DNA of 47,579 bases, from NCBI GenBank assembly GCA_018969385.1, contig JAGWYL010000004.1:1-47579 (forward strand). The letters run 5' to 3'. A model generated the notes under the pieces. It searched no databases, was not told where the DNA came from, and worked only from the letters and a program-made list of their open reading frames with translations. Origin of the DNA: Patescibacteria group bacterium (GTDB lineage: Bacteria; Patescibacteriota; Minisyncoccia; Phycocordibacterales; Phycocordibacteraceae). The position numbers and the translations under genes are program-made. Below, in pieces: positions 17,521 to 25,734 of this stretch. The first letter of the stretch is position 1; the number at the start of each line of letters is the position of its first letter.

Positions 17521-18087
17521 TCAGGAGCAAAATCCCCCATGGACGATTCCGTGATAGATTTTCTCGTACCCGCCGTAGACGACGGTCTCGTCCGCTTCGA
17601 ATGAGCCTCCTTCCGCCGACTTTACGTACGTGAAGGAATACGCAAGCGGCGGCGCGAGTAGCGGACTGAACGCATGCGGGCCGCGCGGCATCGAACGTCC
17701 GCGAAGCGGCATGGCGTTGCTCGCGCTCAGTATCGCGCCGCCGATGCAGTTGAGCGCATCCTTCGTCCGGACGGACACGAGCGCGAGGCCGCACCAGAGG
17801 ACGACCCAGCGAGGTTTGAAATCGCCTTGGCGAAGAATCGTCTGCGCGCCGCGCAGATGTATGCCGGCCAGGGAGAACGTCTCCTCCGCCTTCCAATCCT
17901 GCGCGGCAGAGCCTTCCGCGCTGACGTGGTAGCGGGTTTCGCATTCGTGCCGGCCGTTCCATGCCTGATGATTGCTCTGGCCGAGCACGTCCTTCCAGAA
18001 GCGAGCGTTCGAGTCGTCGACTATCTTCGCGACGACGGATTCTGAAACGAGATTCTTAAGACGCATCGATACTATCGTTCCCGCCAT
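17521..18087 (-). CDS. Hypothetical protein
   Basis: Long ORF; no recognised family. Confidence 0.6.
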   Translation of the reverse strand: MAGTIVSMRLKNLVSESVVAKIVDDSNARFWKDVLGQSNHQAWNGRHECETRYHVSAEGSAAQDWKAEETFSLAGIHLRGAQTILRQGDFKPRWVVLWCGLALVSVRTKDALNCIGGAILSASNAMPLRGRSMPRGPHAFSPLLAPPLAYSFTYVKSAEGGSFEADETVVYGGYEKIYHGIVHGGFCS

Positions 18088-18214
18088 GACTGCCTCCCAG
18101 CGTTGCGGTTGAAGTAGCTTCGATTATCGAGAGGAGCGTTCCCCGGGTACGCATGATAGAGAACTCTCGCAGACAGTATCCCCCGATACCCGTGCGCTTG
18201 TAAACCTGCCGGCG

Positions 18215-19021
18215 CTACTTCTTCTTGAGGAACGGGCCGACGCGCGCCCGGATGCGCGGCTTCACGAGCGCGCCGAGACCGAGGTGCCCTCCCTTCCGGA
18301 GCGCGACGAATGCCGCACCGGCGGCCTTCGCGAATTCCTGCGCAGGCGCGAACGGCACCACGCCATCGTCCTTCGCATGGATGATGAGGAGCTTCTTCCC
18401 GAAAACTAGGACATCCGATGTCCTAGTTTTCGGGCGGGCTTTCATTTTCGACAGTTCGCATGCGGGATTATAGAAATCGCCCTTCGCGAGCTTCTTCCAC
18501 ACGCCGGGATGCGCGCGATACGCCTCGCCGAACGTGAGCGGCACGAGTTCGGACATGAGCTCGAGCGGCTCGGCGGTCCCCTCCTGCTTCGTCCAGTCCG
18601 TGACCGGCGAGAGCGCCACCGCTTTCGAGACGCGGCGGTCGCGCGAAGCGAGGATGACCGCCGGTCCGCCGAATGAGCTCCCTATGAGGAAATACTTCGC
18701 ATGCGGGACGCGGAATTTCGCCCTGCTCGCGTAATCGACGAACCCCTTCGCGATACCGTCCATGACGGCAACGAGGTCCTCCGCCGGGGAGTGCTTCAGG
18801 AACACGCCGCCGCTCTCCCACGTGCCCCGATAGCGCGGAACGAAGACCCAGTAGCCCGCCTCCGCGAAGAAAGCCATGAGCTTCCCGTTCTTGCCCGGGT
18901 ATGCGGGCGCGCCCCCCGCGAGGATGACGACCTTGTCCGATTTCCTTGCGGGCGGCAGGAACTCGCAGACGATGTCCTGCGCGAAGCGCGTGCGCAGCGG
19001 GAACTTCACTTCGGTTTTCAT
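18215..19021 (-). CDS. Alpha/beta hydrolase (serine hydrolase/prolyl oligopeptidase-like)
   Basis: FLIGSSFGGPAVILAS nucleophile elbow; IIHAKDDGVVPF acid; GGHLGLG His. Confidence 0.82.
   Translation of the reverse strand: MKTEVKFPLRTRFAQDIVCEFLPPARKSDKVVILAGGAPAYPGKNGKLMAFFAEAGYWVFVPRYRGTWESGGVFLKHSPAEDLVAVMDGIAKGFVDYASRAKFRVPHAKYFLIGSSFGGPAVILASRDRRVSKAVALSPVTDWTKQEGTAEPLELMSELVPLTFGEAYRAHPGVWKKLAKGDFYNPACELSKMKARPKTRTSDVLVFGKKLLIIHAKDDGVVPFAPAQEFAKAAGAAFVALRKGGHLGLGALVKPRIRARVGPFLKKK
18398..18434. repeat. 37-bp palindrome (17-bp perfect arms) inside the hydrolase CDS
   Basis: CCCGAAAACTAGGACAT-CCG-ATGTCCTAGTTTTCGGG; encodes PKTRTSDVLVFG. Confidence 0.92.
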
Positions 19022-19059
19022 GCAGCGATGATACCAGCAACCCGCGTCACAAGAAAAGA

Positions 19060-19117
19060 AAAGGCCCGGCAAAGCGCTGCCGGGCCTTTCGCACCCTTGC
19101 AGGCTTAGCCTGCAAGG
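19060..19117. terminator. Two tandem hairpins between pth and the hydrolase gene
   Basis: AAAGGCCCGGCA-aagcgc-TGCCGGGCCTTT (19060-19089); CCTTGCAGGC-tta-GCCTGCAAGG (19095-19117). Confidence 0.75.
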
Positions 19118-19127
19118 CATAGGCGTT

Positions 19128-19724
19128 TCAGCGCGTGTTCGCGAACATGACGGCTGCATCCGCGCCGTCCGCCGCATAGATGCGCGCGGCCTCCGTGGCT
19201 TTCCTCAGAACCTTCGCGAGCACCGCCGCTTCCGCAGGCTTCCATTTTCCGATGACGTGCTTCACGACTTTCTCTTCGCCGGAAACTTTCTTCGCCTGAT
19301 TCTTCTTTCCCTTCCCGCTGATGCCGATGCGGATGCGCGCGAAGTCCTTCGTCTTCACGGCGCGCATGATGCTCTCCACGCCCTTATGTCCGCCGCTGCC
19401 GCGCCCGACGACCATCTTGATGACGCCAAGCGGCAGGTCGAGGTCGTCATGGATGACAAGCAGGTTCTTCGCCGCCTTCGGGCTCTTCACGAACGCGGCT
19501 ACCGCTTTCCCGGAAAGGTTCATCATCGTTTCCGGAAGGACGAGGACGGCGGGTTCGCCGCGAAGCGCACCCTTCGCGACGAGCGCCTTCGCCGTCTTGT
19601 TCAGGGCGAACGCTTCGAACCCCTCCTCTTCCGCAAGCAGTTCCACCGCCATGCGCCCCGCGTTGTGCCGCGTCTTCTCGTATTCCTTTCCCGGATTCCC
19701 GAGCCCCGCGATGATGATAGCCAT
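19128..19724 (-). CDS. pth: Peptidyl-tRNA hydrolase
   Basis: IAGLGNPGKEYEKTRHNAGRMAVELLA; VIHDDLDLPLG; GGHKGVESI; RIRIGI. Confidence 0.95.
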   Translation of the reverse strand: MAIIIAGLGNPGKEYEKTRHNAGRMAVELLAEEEGFEAFALNKTAKALVAKGALRGEPAVLVLPETMMNLSGKAVAAFVKSPKAAKNLLVIHDDLDLPLGVIKMVVGRGSGGHKGVESIMRAVKTKDFARIRIGISGKGKKNQAKKVSGEEKVVKHVIGKWKPAEAAVLAKVLRKATEAARIYAADGADAAVMFANTR

Positions 19725-19748
19725 GGCGCAATCCTAGCACGCGATGCA

Positions 19749-19777
19749 ACTTTACTTTCCTGGAAAATGTTTATACT
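19749..19777 (+). promoter_or_regulatory. Putative promoter (ACTTTA-N17-TATACT)
   Basis: AT-rich segment upstream of an AAAGGAGG SD. Confidence 0.5.
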
Positions 19778-19809
19778 GATGCGGCACCTATCTCAAAAGG
19801 AGGTTGGAG

Positions 19810-20076
19810 GTGGCTAGGATTCGCATCACGAAGGCGCCGGACTACGCGCCGCAGAAACTGAAGAAGTTCTTTGAGGGCATTGAGATTGTCACCGCTGTCG
19901 GGTCCCTTCATATCGGCGTCCCGGTGGACCTCGAAAAGCTCGCACTTGCACTGCAAGCGAACGGAGCAGCGGGAGCGGAGTGCATCTTCTACACGGACTC
20001 GAACTGCGTGTTTCCCAAAGAACGACTCGCGTACATTCCCAACGAGTGTTGCGAACTCCTGCCGGAGCACGCATGA
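19810..20076 (+). CDS. Hypothetical 89-aa protein
   Basis: GTG start after AAAGGAGG; MARIRITKAPDYAPQKLKKFFEG...; TTG at 19804 is an alternative. Confidence 0.6.
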   Translation: MARIRITKAPDYAPQKLKKFFEGIEIVTAVGSLHIGVPVDLEKLALALQANGAAGAECIFYTDSNCVFPKERLAYIPNECCELLPEHA

Positions 20077-20180
20077 CACCCCAGCACCAAGCGAAGGCAT
20101 CCCGACCTTTCGTTTTATGGACGGTCGTCCCTCTTCCTCGTACATGAACACGACTAGCGTAACCGTGGAAGCACGCGCGG

Positions 20181-20300
20181 GCGATGATGGCCGGAGGAAG
20201 CGAAGCGTGTCAGTCTTGAGACAGCCTAGCGGAGCTGCGCAAGACTGACACCGGCCTCGCGAGCGGACTCCGGACATCGCGCACGAGCGTGCGCAGGGGT
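20181..20300. repeat. Nested palindromic intergenic element
   Basis: Inner arms GTGTCAGTCTT (20207-20217)/AAGACTGACAC (20241-20251); outer CGATG..CCGGAG/CTCCGG.CATCG imperfect arms. Confidence 0.65.
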
Positions 20301-20354
20301 CGTATCTGAGCGCAAAACTTGCGCGCCGGAACAGCGAGCGTACAATGACGCGCA

Positions 20355-20942
20355 ATGAAGCTTTTTGGACAGTTGGTGAAAGAGTTTTTCACCTTCATCG
20401 TTCTCGCTGTCGTCATCGTCCTCCCCATCCGCATCTTCATAGCCCAGCCGTTCATCGTAGAAGGCGAATCCATGCATCCCACGTTCGAGAACGGGGACTA
20501 CCTCATCGTCGACGAGCTCACCTACCGCTTCGAGAAGCCGCAGCGCGGCGACGTCATCACCTTCCGCTACCCCGGCGACCCTTCCATCTTCTACATAAAA
20601 CGCATCATCGGCCTCCCCGGCGAGACGGTGGCCATCAACCGCGGCGTCGTGAGCATCACGAAGCCCGACGGCACGACGCTCACGCTTACGGAACCGTACA
20701 TCGCCGCCGAGGACGCGACGTACACGAAGACGACGACGCTCGGTCCGGACCAGTATTTCATGATGGGCGATAACCGCCCGAACTCCTCCGATTCCCGCGT
20801 GTGGGGGCCGCTGCCCGAAAACGACATCATGGGGCGCGTCATCTTCCGCCTCCTGCCGATTCCCGAACTCGGGCTGTTCCCGGGCGCGACCACCTACGCT
20901 CCGGTGCACGCGACGACGAGCGCGGCGGCGCCGATGCCATGA
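20355..20942 (+). CDS. lepB: Signal peptidase I
   Basis: VEGESMHPTFENGDYLIV (Ser), GDVITFRYPGDPSIFYIKRIIGLPGETV (Lys), MMGDNRPNSSDSRVWGPL. Confidence 0.95.
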   Translation: MKLFGQLVKEFFTFIVLAVVIVLPIRIFIAQPFIVEGESMHPTFENGDYLIVDELTYRFEKPQRGDVITFRYPGDPSIFYIKRIIGLPGETVAINRGVVSITKPDGTTLTLTEPYIAAEDATYTKTTTLGPDQYFMMGDNRPNSSDSRVWGPLPENDIMGRVIFRLLPIPELGLFPGATTYAPVHATTSAAAPMP

Positions 20943-22084
20943 GCACGCTTCCGCTTCGTCCGGACGATGTGCTGCGCCGCGCGCACCTGGTCGGGAATTA
21001 CTACGGCTTCACCCCGTTCGCGCAGATAGCGGAGAGCCGCAAGGGCATGAAGACGCGCATGGCGTATCCGGAGGGACTTCCCTTCGAATCGCTCGACCCC
21101 GTCGCGCAGGATGTCGCCACGTTCCTGAAACAAGTACGCGAGCTCGGCCTCGCTCCCTCCGTGCATGAACCGCTCTTCGTCTGGCACACGAACGCCGCCG
21201 CCGGACGTCCCGCGCCGAAGAACCTCACCATCCAGTTCCACGCGCTCGGCGCGGAACGGCCCATCGCGGACGCCGTGCTCATCCGTGCCGTGCGCTCGCT
21301 CGTGACCGACCTCGCGAAGGAAGAACCCGTCATCCGCGTGAACTCGATGGGCGACAAGGAGACGCGCGCGCGTTTCTCGCGCGAACTCACCACGTTCTTC
21401 CGGAAGAACGGCGGCACGCTCCCCGAACGCTGCGTCACCTGCGCGAAGAAGGATCTCATGGAAGCCGCCGAGCTGCTCATCAGCGAAGCGTGCGCGGAAG
21501 ACCTTCCTTCCTCGACCGACCACCTCTCCGAGGCGAGCCGCAAGCATTTCGAGGAGCTCCTCGAATACCTCGAAGACACCGCGACGCCGTACGAGCTTTC
21601 TCCGCACCTCCTCTCGAGAGGCGGGGCGTGGTCCGACACCTGCTTCGAGATGCGCACGGACGGCGAGGTGCGCGCCTGGGGTTCGCGCTATAACGACCTT
21701 GCGCGGCAATTCTTCAAATCCTCTCTGCCGTCCGTAGGCGCGCTCATCCGCTTCCCCTCTTCCTCCCGCGACGTCGTGAAGCCGATGAAGGACAGCCGGA
21801 AGCCGCGGTTCGTCTTCGTGCACATCGGCATGGAAGCGAAGCGGGAGAGCATGCGGCTCGCGGACGAGCTCCGCCATGCGCGGCTGCCGCTCACGCAGTC
21901 CATCGGCGTCGAATCGCTCACGGAGCAGATGCGGCTCGCGGAAAAGATGAACCCGCCGTATCTCATCATCATGGGCCGCAAGGAGGCGCTCGAGCGCGCG
22001 GTCATCCTGCGCGAGCGCGCGACGCACACGGAGTCCGTCATCCCGCTTTCCGAACTCACCGCGCGTCTCGCCGCCGTCGGTTAG
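20939..22084 (+). CDS. Divergent histidyl-tRNA synthetase-like protein (class II core fragment + His/Gly/Thr/Pro anticodon-binding-like domain)
   Basis: RVNSMGDKETRARFSRELTTFF, LPERCVTCAKKD, LSPHLLSRGGAWSDTCFE, C-terminal FVHIGMEAKRESMRLADELRHARLP; ATGA overlap with lepB. Confidence 0.7.
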   Translation: MSTLPLRPDDVLRRAHLVGNYYGFTPFAQIAESRKGMKTRMAYPEGLPFESLDPVAQDVATFLKQVRELGLAPSVHEPLFVWHTNAAAGRPAPKNLTIQFHALGAERPIADAVLIRAVRSLVTDLAKEEPVIRVNSMGDKETRARFSRELTTFFRKNGGTLPERCVTCAKKDLMEAAELLISEACAEDLPSSTDHLSEASRKHFEELLEYLEDTATPYELSPHLLSRGGAWSDTCFEMRTDGEVRAWGSRYNDLARQFFKSSLPSVGALIRFPSSSRDVVKPMKDSRKPRFVFVHIGMEAKRESMRLADELRHARLPLTQSIGVESLTEQMRLAEKMNPPYLIIMGRKEALERAVILRERATHTESVIPLSELTARLAAVG

Positions 22085-22117
22085 GGTCTCATGGCAAGAG
22101 CTGCGTTCACGGCGCGA

Positions 22118-22236
22118 CAGCGGCATGGCGCTTTGCATCCGTCCTCGCGGCGGCAGTGACGATTTTCCGTCGGACCCGCTAGACGCGGAAAATCGTCACG
22201 CGCCGTCTTCGTCCTGCGCAAAGCGTCACGCCGCTG
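22118..22236. repeat. Nested palindromic intergenic element
   Basis: Outer arms CAGCGGCATGGCGCTTTGC vs reverse complement CAGCGGCGTGACGCTTTGC (17/19); inner perfect 14-bp arms GTGACGATTTTCCG (22156-22169)/CGGAAAATCGTCAC (22186-22199). Confidence 0.8.
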
Positions 22237-22297
22237 CCATACCAACGAGCGACCTTCTGGACAACTTCATGCACCCCGTGCTATTCTCCACCGACAC

Positions 22298-22567
22298 ATG
22301 GAAGGAGCAGTCCAGGTAGAAGTCCGGAAAGGCAAGAACGAGAGTTCGGCGGCCCTCATCCGCCGTTTCTCGCGCCGCGCGCAAGGCGCGGGCGTCGTCC
22401 GCGGACTCCGGAACCGCCGCTACTTCCTGCGCACCAAGTCGAAGAACGTGGAGCGCCGCCGCGCCCTGGTGGGCATCGCCCGCAAGGAGAAATACGTCGA
22501 GCTCGTGAAGCTCGGCAAGATAGACCCGACGGCCAGGAAGACGCGCGGGAAGGGCGGAAGGCGATGA
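22298..22567 (+). CDS. rpsU: 30S ribosomal protein bS21
   Basis: VEVRKGKNESSAALIRRFSRRAQGAGVVRGLRNRRYFLRTKSKNVERRRAL. Confidence 0.88.
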   Translation: MEGAVQVEVRKGKNESSAALIRRFSRRAQGAGVVRGLRNRRYFLRTKSKNVERRRALVGIARKEKYVELVKLGKIDPTARKTRGKGGRR

Positions 22568-23061
22568 GCACCGGTTCCGTAAAGCGCCGCTCTCCCGTGG
22601 AGAGCGGCGCTTTCTCCGTATCCGGGCTGCCGAAGCGCCTCCGGCGCACGCCGTTTTCGCGCGCGGCGGCTCTTGCGCTTCCCGGGTGGGAACTCTCTCT
22701 CGCATTCATCCCGCCCGAGAAGGCGCGCGCGCTCAACATCCGCCTGCGCGGCAAGGACTACGTCCCGAATGTCCTCTCCTACCGCGTCGGCAAGATGCAC
22801 GGGGAAGTCCTCATCTGCCCCGCCATCGCGAAAAAGCAGGCGCCGGACTTCGGACTTCCAGCCGACCGTTTCCTGCTCCTTCTCTTTATCCACGGCTGTT
22901 TGCATTTGGAGGGTCTCCCTCACGGGGCTACAATGGAGCGCAAGGAGCGCGCTCTCGTAACGGAGAGTCTGGGTTCCGCAAACACTTCGAACACTCATGG
23001 CACGAAGAATCGCAACCGGCATCGACATCGGAACGCACCAGGTCAAGATCGTCGTCACTGA
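22564..23061 (+). CDS. ybeY: Endoribonuclease YbeY
   Basis: VLSYRVGKMHGEVLICPAIA; FIHGCLHLEGLPHGATMERKE metal-binding motif; ATGA overlap with rpsU. Confidence 0.88.
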   Translation: MSTGSVKRRSPVESGAFSVSGLPKRLRRTPFSRAAALALPGWELSLAFIPPEKARALNIRLRGKDYVPNVLSYRVGKMHGEVLICPAIAKKQAPDFGLPADRFLLLLFIHGCLHLEGLPHGATMERKERALVTESLGSANTSNTHGTKNRNRHRHRNAPGQDRRH

Positions 23062-24169
23062 AGAAGTGCACGGTCCGGACGGCGCGCGCATGCCGCGCAT
23101 CATCGCCACCGGCCTTGCCGAGTCGAAAGGGTTGCGGCACGGCTACGTCGTGAACCGCACGGACGTCGCGGAAAGCATCATCGCCGCGAAGCGCGAAGCG
23201 GAGCGCGGCGCGGGATTCCCCGTGAAGAGCGCCTTTCTCGCTATCGGCGGCGCATCGCTCGACGAGCTGCGCGCCACGGGCGAAACGGTCATCGCGCGCG
23301 CGGACCAGGAAGTCACGGATATGGACCTCGCCGCCACGGAGAACGCCGCGCGGGAGACCATCGCGCCCGCGCTCATCAACCGCATCGTGCTCCACGTCAT
23401 CCCCGTCGCCTACCGCCTCGACGGCGCGCCCGTCCTCGGCGGGACGCCGCGCGGCATGAAGGGGACCCGCCTTTCCGTAGACTACGTATTCGTCACCGCC
23501 CTCTCCCAGCACGTCGAGGCGCTCGTCGGCGCGGTCGAGGACGCGGATATCGAGGTCGTCGACAAGATGGCTTCCCCGCTCGCGGGCTCGAACGTCCTCC
23601 TCACGAAGGACCAGAAGATGAAGGGCTGCGTGCTCGCGAATATCGGCGCGGAGACCGTTTCCATCGTCGTGTTCGATTACGGCATACCGCTCTCCGTGAA
23701 GATGTTCTCCATCGGCTCGACGAGCATCACGGACGACATCGCGCTCGGTTTGCGCATCCCGCTTGACGAAGCGGAGCGTCTCAAGCTCGGCAAGCTCGGC
23801 GGCGCCATGTATCCGCGCAAGAAGATAGAGGAAATCATCGCGGCGCGGCTTTCCGCGATGTTCGACCTCATCGACAAGCACCTCAAGGTCATCGGCAGGC
23901 GCGGTCTCCTGCCCGCGGGCATCGCCCTTTCGGGCGGCGGCGCGGGCGCGGGCTCCATAAGCGACATCGCGCGGCATTCGCTCGCGCTTCCCGCGCGCAT
24001 CGCCGAGCTCCGGCTCCCGCCCGATACCAAGCTGCGCGACTCGACCTGGGCGGTCGCCTACGGCCTCACCCTCTGGGGCCTCACCGGCGAGACGGACATC
24101 GAACGCAAGGGCGCATTCGCTTCCCTCGGCCATACCCTGCGCCGTTTCGTGCGCCAATTCCTTCCCTGA
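22997..24169 (+). CDS. ftsA: Cell division protein FtsA
   Basis: ATGIDIGTHQVKIVV; GCVLANIGAETVSIVVFDYGIPLSVKMFSIGSTSITDDIALGLRI; GIALSGGGAGAGSI. Confidence 0.93.
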   Translation: MARRIATGIDIGTHQVKIVVTEEVHGPDGARMPRIIATGLAESKGLRHGYVVNRTDVAESIIAAKREAERGAGFPVKSAFLAIGGASLDELRATGETVIARADQEVTDMDLAATENAARETIAPALINRIVLHVIPVAYRLDGAPVLGGTPRGMKGTRLSVDYVFVTALSQHVEALVGAVEDADIEVVDKMASPLAGSNVLLTKDQKMKGCVLANIGAETVSIVVFDYGIPLSVKMFSIGSTSITDDIALGLRIPLDEAERLKLGKLGGAMYPRKKIEEIIAARLSAMFDLIDKHLKVIGRRGLLPAGIALSGGGAGAGSISDIARHSLALPARIAELRLPPDTKLRDSTWAVAYGLTLWGLTGETDIERKGAFASLGHTLRRFVRQFLP

Positions 24170-24299
24170 AGGGGCAGGAAGCCAGATTTCCGCTCCGGTC
24201 TTGCCTCTTGACGAGGACACGGAAGACTGGTGCGTCAATATTCCCCCCACCCTTGCCTTTTGCTATCATGCCTGGACTAATTTCAAGGCCACATCCCAT

Positions 24300-25520
24300 A
24301 TGTCCAAAAGAATCCAACCCGAGATAGAGACGTTCGCCCGCATCCGGGTCGTCGGCGTCGGTGGCTCCGGAGGCAACGCGATCAATCACATGATCAATTC
24401 GAAGGTGCGCGGCGTCGAATTCCTCGCCATCAACACGGACGCGCAGGACCTGCACCGCTCGCTCGCGAAACGGAAGATTCACATCGGGAAGAACCTCACG
24501 CGCGGACTCGGTGCCGGGATGAATCCGGACTTGGGACGGCGTGCGGGCGAAGAGACGCGCCAGGAAATCCAGGAAGCGCTCCAGGGTTCGGACATGGTGT
24601 TCATCACCTGCGGCATGGGCGGCGGCACGGGTACGGGCGCATCCGCCATCGTCGCGAAGATCGCGAAGGAGCTCGGCGCGCTCACCGTCGCCGTCGTCAC
24701 GAAGCCGTTCGGCTTCGAGGGCGCGCAGCGCGCGAAGATAGCGGACCACGGGCTCGCGGAACTCAAGAAGGAAGTGGACGCGTTCATCATCATCCCGAAC
24801 GACAAGCTCTTGACCGCGGTCGATGCGCAGACCTCCGCGAAGAGCGCCTTCGCCATGTGCGACGAGATACTGCGCCAGGCCGTCGAGGGCGTCTCGGACG
24901 TCATCGTGACCCCGGGCGAGATAAACACGGACTTTAACGACATCAAGGCCATCATGGAGGGCGCAGGTCCCGCGCTCATGGGCATCGGCGTCGCGGAGGG
25001 CGACAACCGCGCGAAGGAAGCGGCGCAGCACGCCATCAATTCCCCGCTCTTGGACATCTCCATCTCGGGAGCGAAGGGCGTCCTCTTCGTCGTGGCCGGT
25101 TCGGACGACCTCGGCATCCTCGAGATACAGGAAGCGGCGAGCATCATCAAGGAAGCCGTCGACAAGGACGCGAAGGTCATCTTCGGCATCATGAAGGACG
25201 AGAAGCTCAAGAAGGGACAGGTGCGCCTCATCGTCATCGCCACCGGGTTCCCGGACCACGCGTCCGGCGGCGTCCTCGTGAACGAACGTTCGCTCTTCTC
25301 CATGGCGCCCAAGGAGCAGATCGAAGAGAAGGGGAAGATATTCAATACGCTCATCCCGAAGCGCGAGGAAGCGGCGGCGGAAGAGAAACCCGTCGAGCCG
25401 GCTCCGGAACCGGTGACCGTACCCGAAGACAAGCCGCAGGAATCCGCGGGGAAGGACGCGGACGAAGAGACGGAGAATTGGGGCGCTATCCCTTCGTTCC
25501 TCCGCCGCAACAAGAAGTAG
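24300..25520 (+). CDS. ftsZ: Cell division protein FtsZ
   Basis: RVVGVGGSGGNAINHMI; TCGMGGGTGTGASAIVAKIAKELGALTVAVVTKPFGFEG; T3/T7 loop motifs. Confidence 0.97.
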   Translation: MSKRIQPEIETFARIRVVGVGGSGGNAINHMINSKVRGVEFLAINTDAQDLHRSLAKRKIHIGKNLTRGLGAGMNPDLGRRAGEETRQEIQEALQGSDMVFITCGMGGGTGTGASAIVAKIAKELGALTVAVVTKPFGFEGAQRAKIADHGLAELKKEVDAFIIIPNDKLLTAVDAQTSAKSAFAMCDEILRQAVEGVSDVIVTPGEINTDFNDIKAIMEGAGPALMGIGVAEGDNRAKEAAQHAINSPLLDISISGAKGVLFVVAGSDDLGILEIQEAASIIKEAVDKDAKVIFGIMKDEKLKKGQVRLIVIATGFPDHASGGVLVNERSLFSMAPKEQIEEKGKIFNTLIPKREEAAAEEKPVEPAPEPVTVPEDKPQESAGKDADEETENWGAIPSFLRRNKK

Positions 25521-25704
25521 GCTCCGCTCGGGTTACAGAACGGAGCCGCGTCGACCCCTCCAGCGAGGGGTCGCGCTCTACCTCGCCCTCGCAAATTCCG
25601 GCGCAGCTGCCCTACGGCGCCGGAATTACCATGCTGCTTCGGGCTGCGGACGCTCCGTTTTGCAACCCTCGCTCCGCTTCTGACAAATGCTATGCACATT
25701 TGTC
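25521..25704. repeat. Multi-hairpin nested palindromic element between ftsZ and trxB
   Basis: Outer arms 25526-25546/25652-25672 (17/21); inner GACCCCTC/GAGGGGTC, AATTCCGGCGC/GCGCCGGAATT; trailing GACAAATG/CATTTGTC. Confidence 0.8.
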
Positions 25705-25734
25705 TCTCACTTCGCTTGGCAGTAAGCTGTATTC

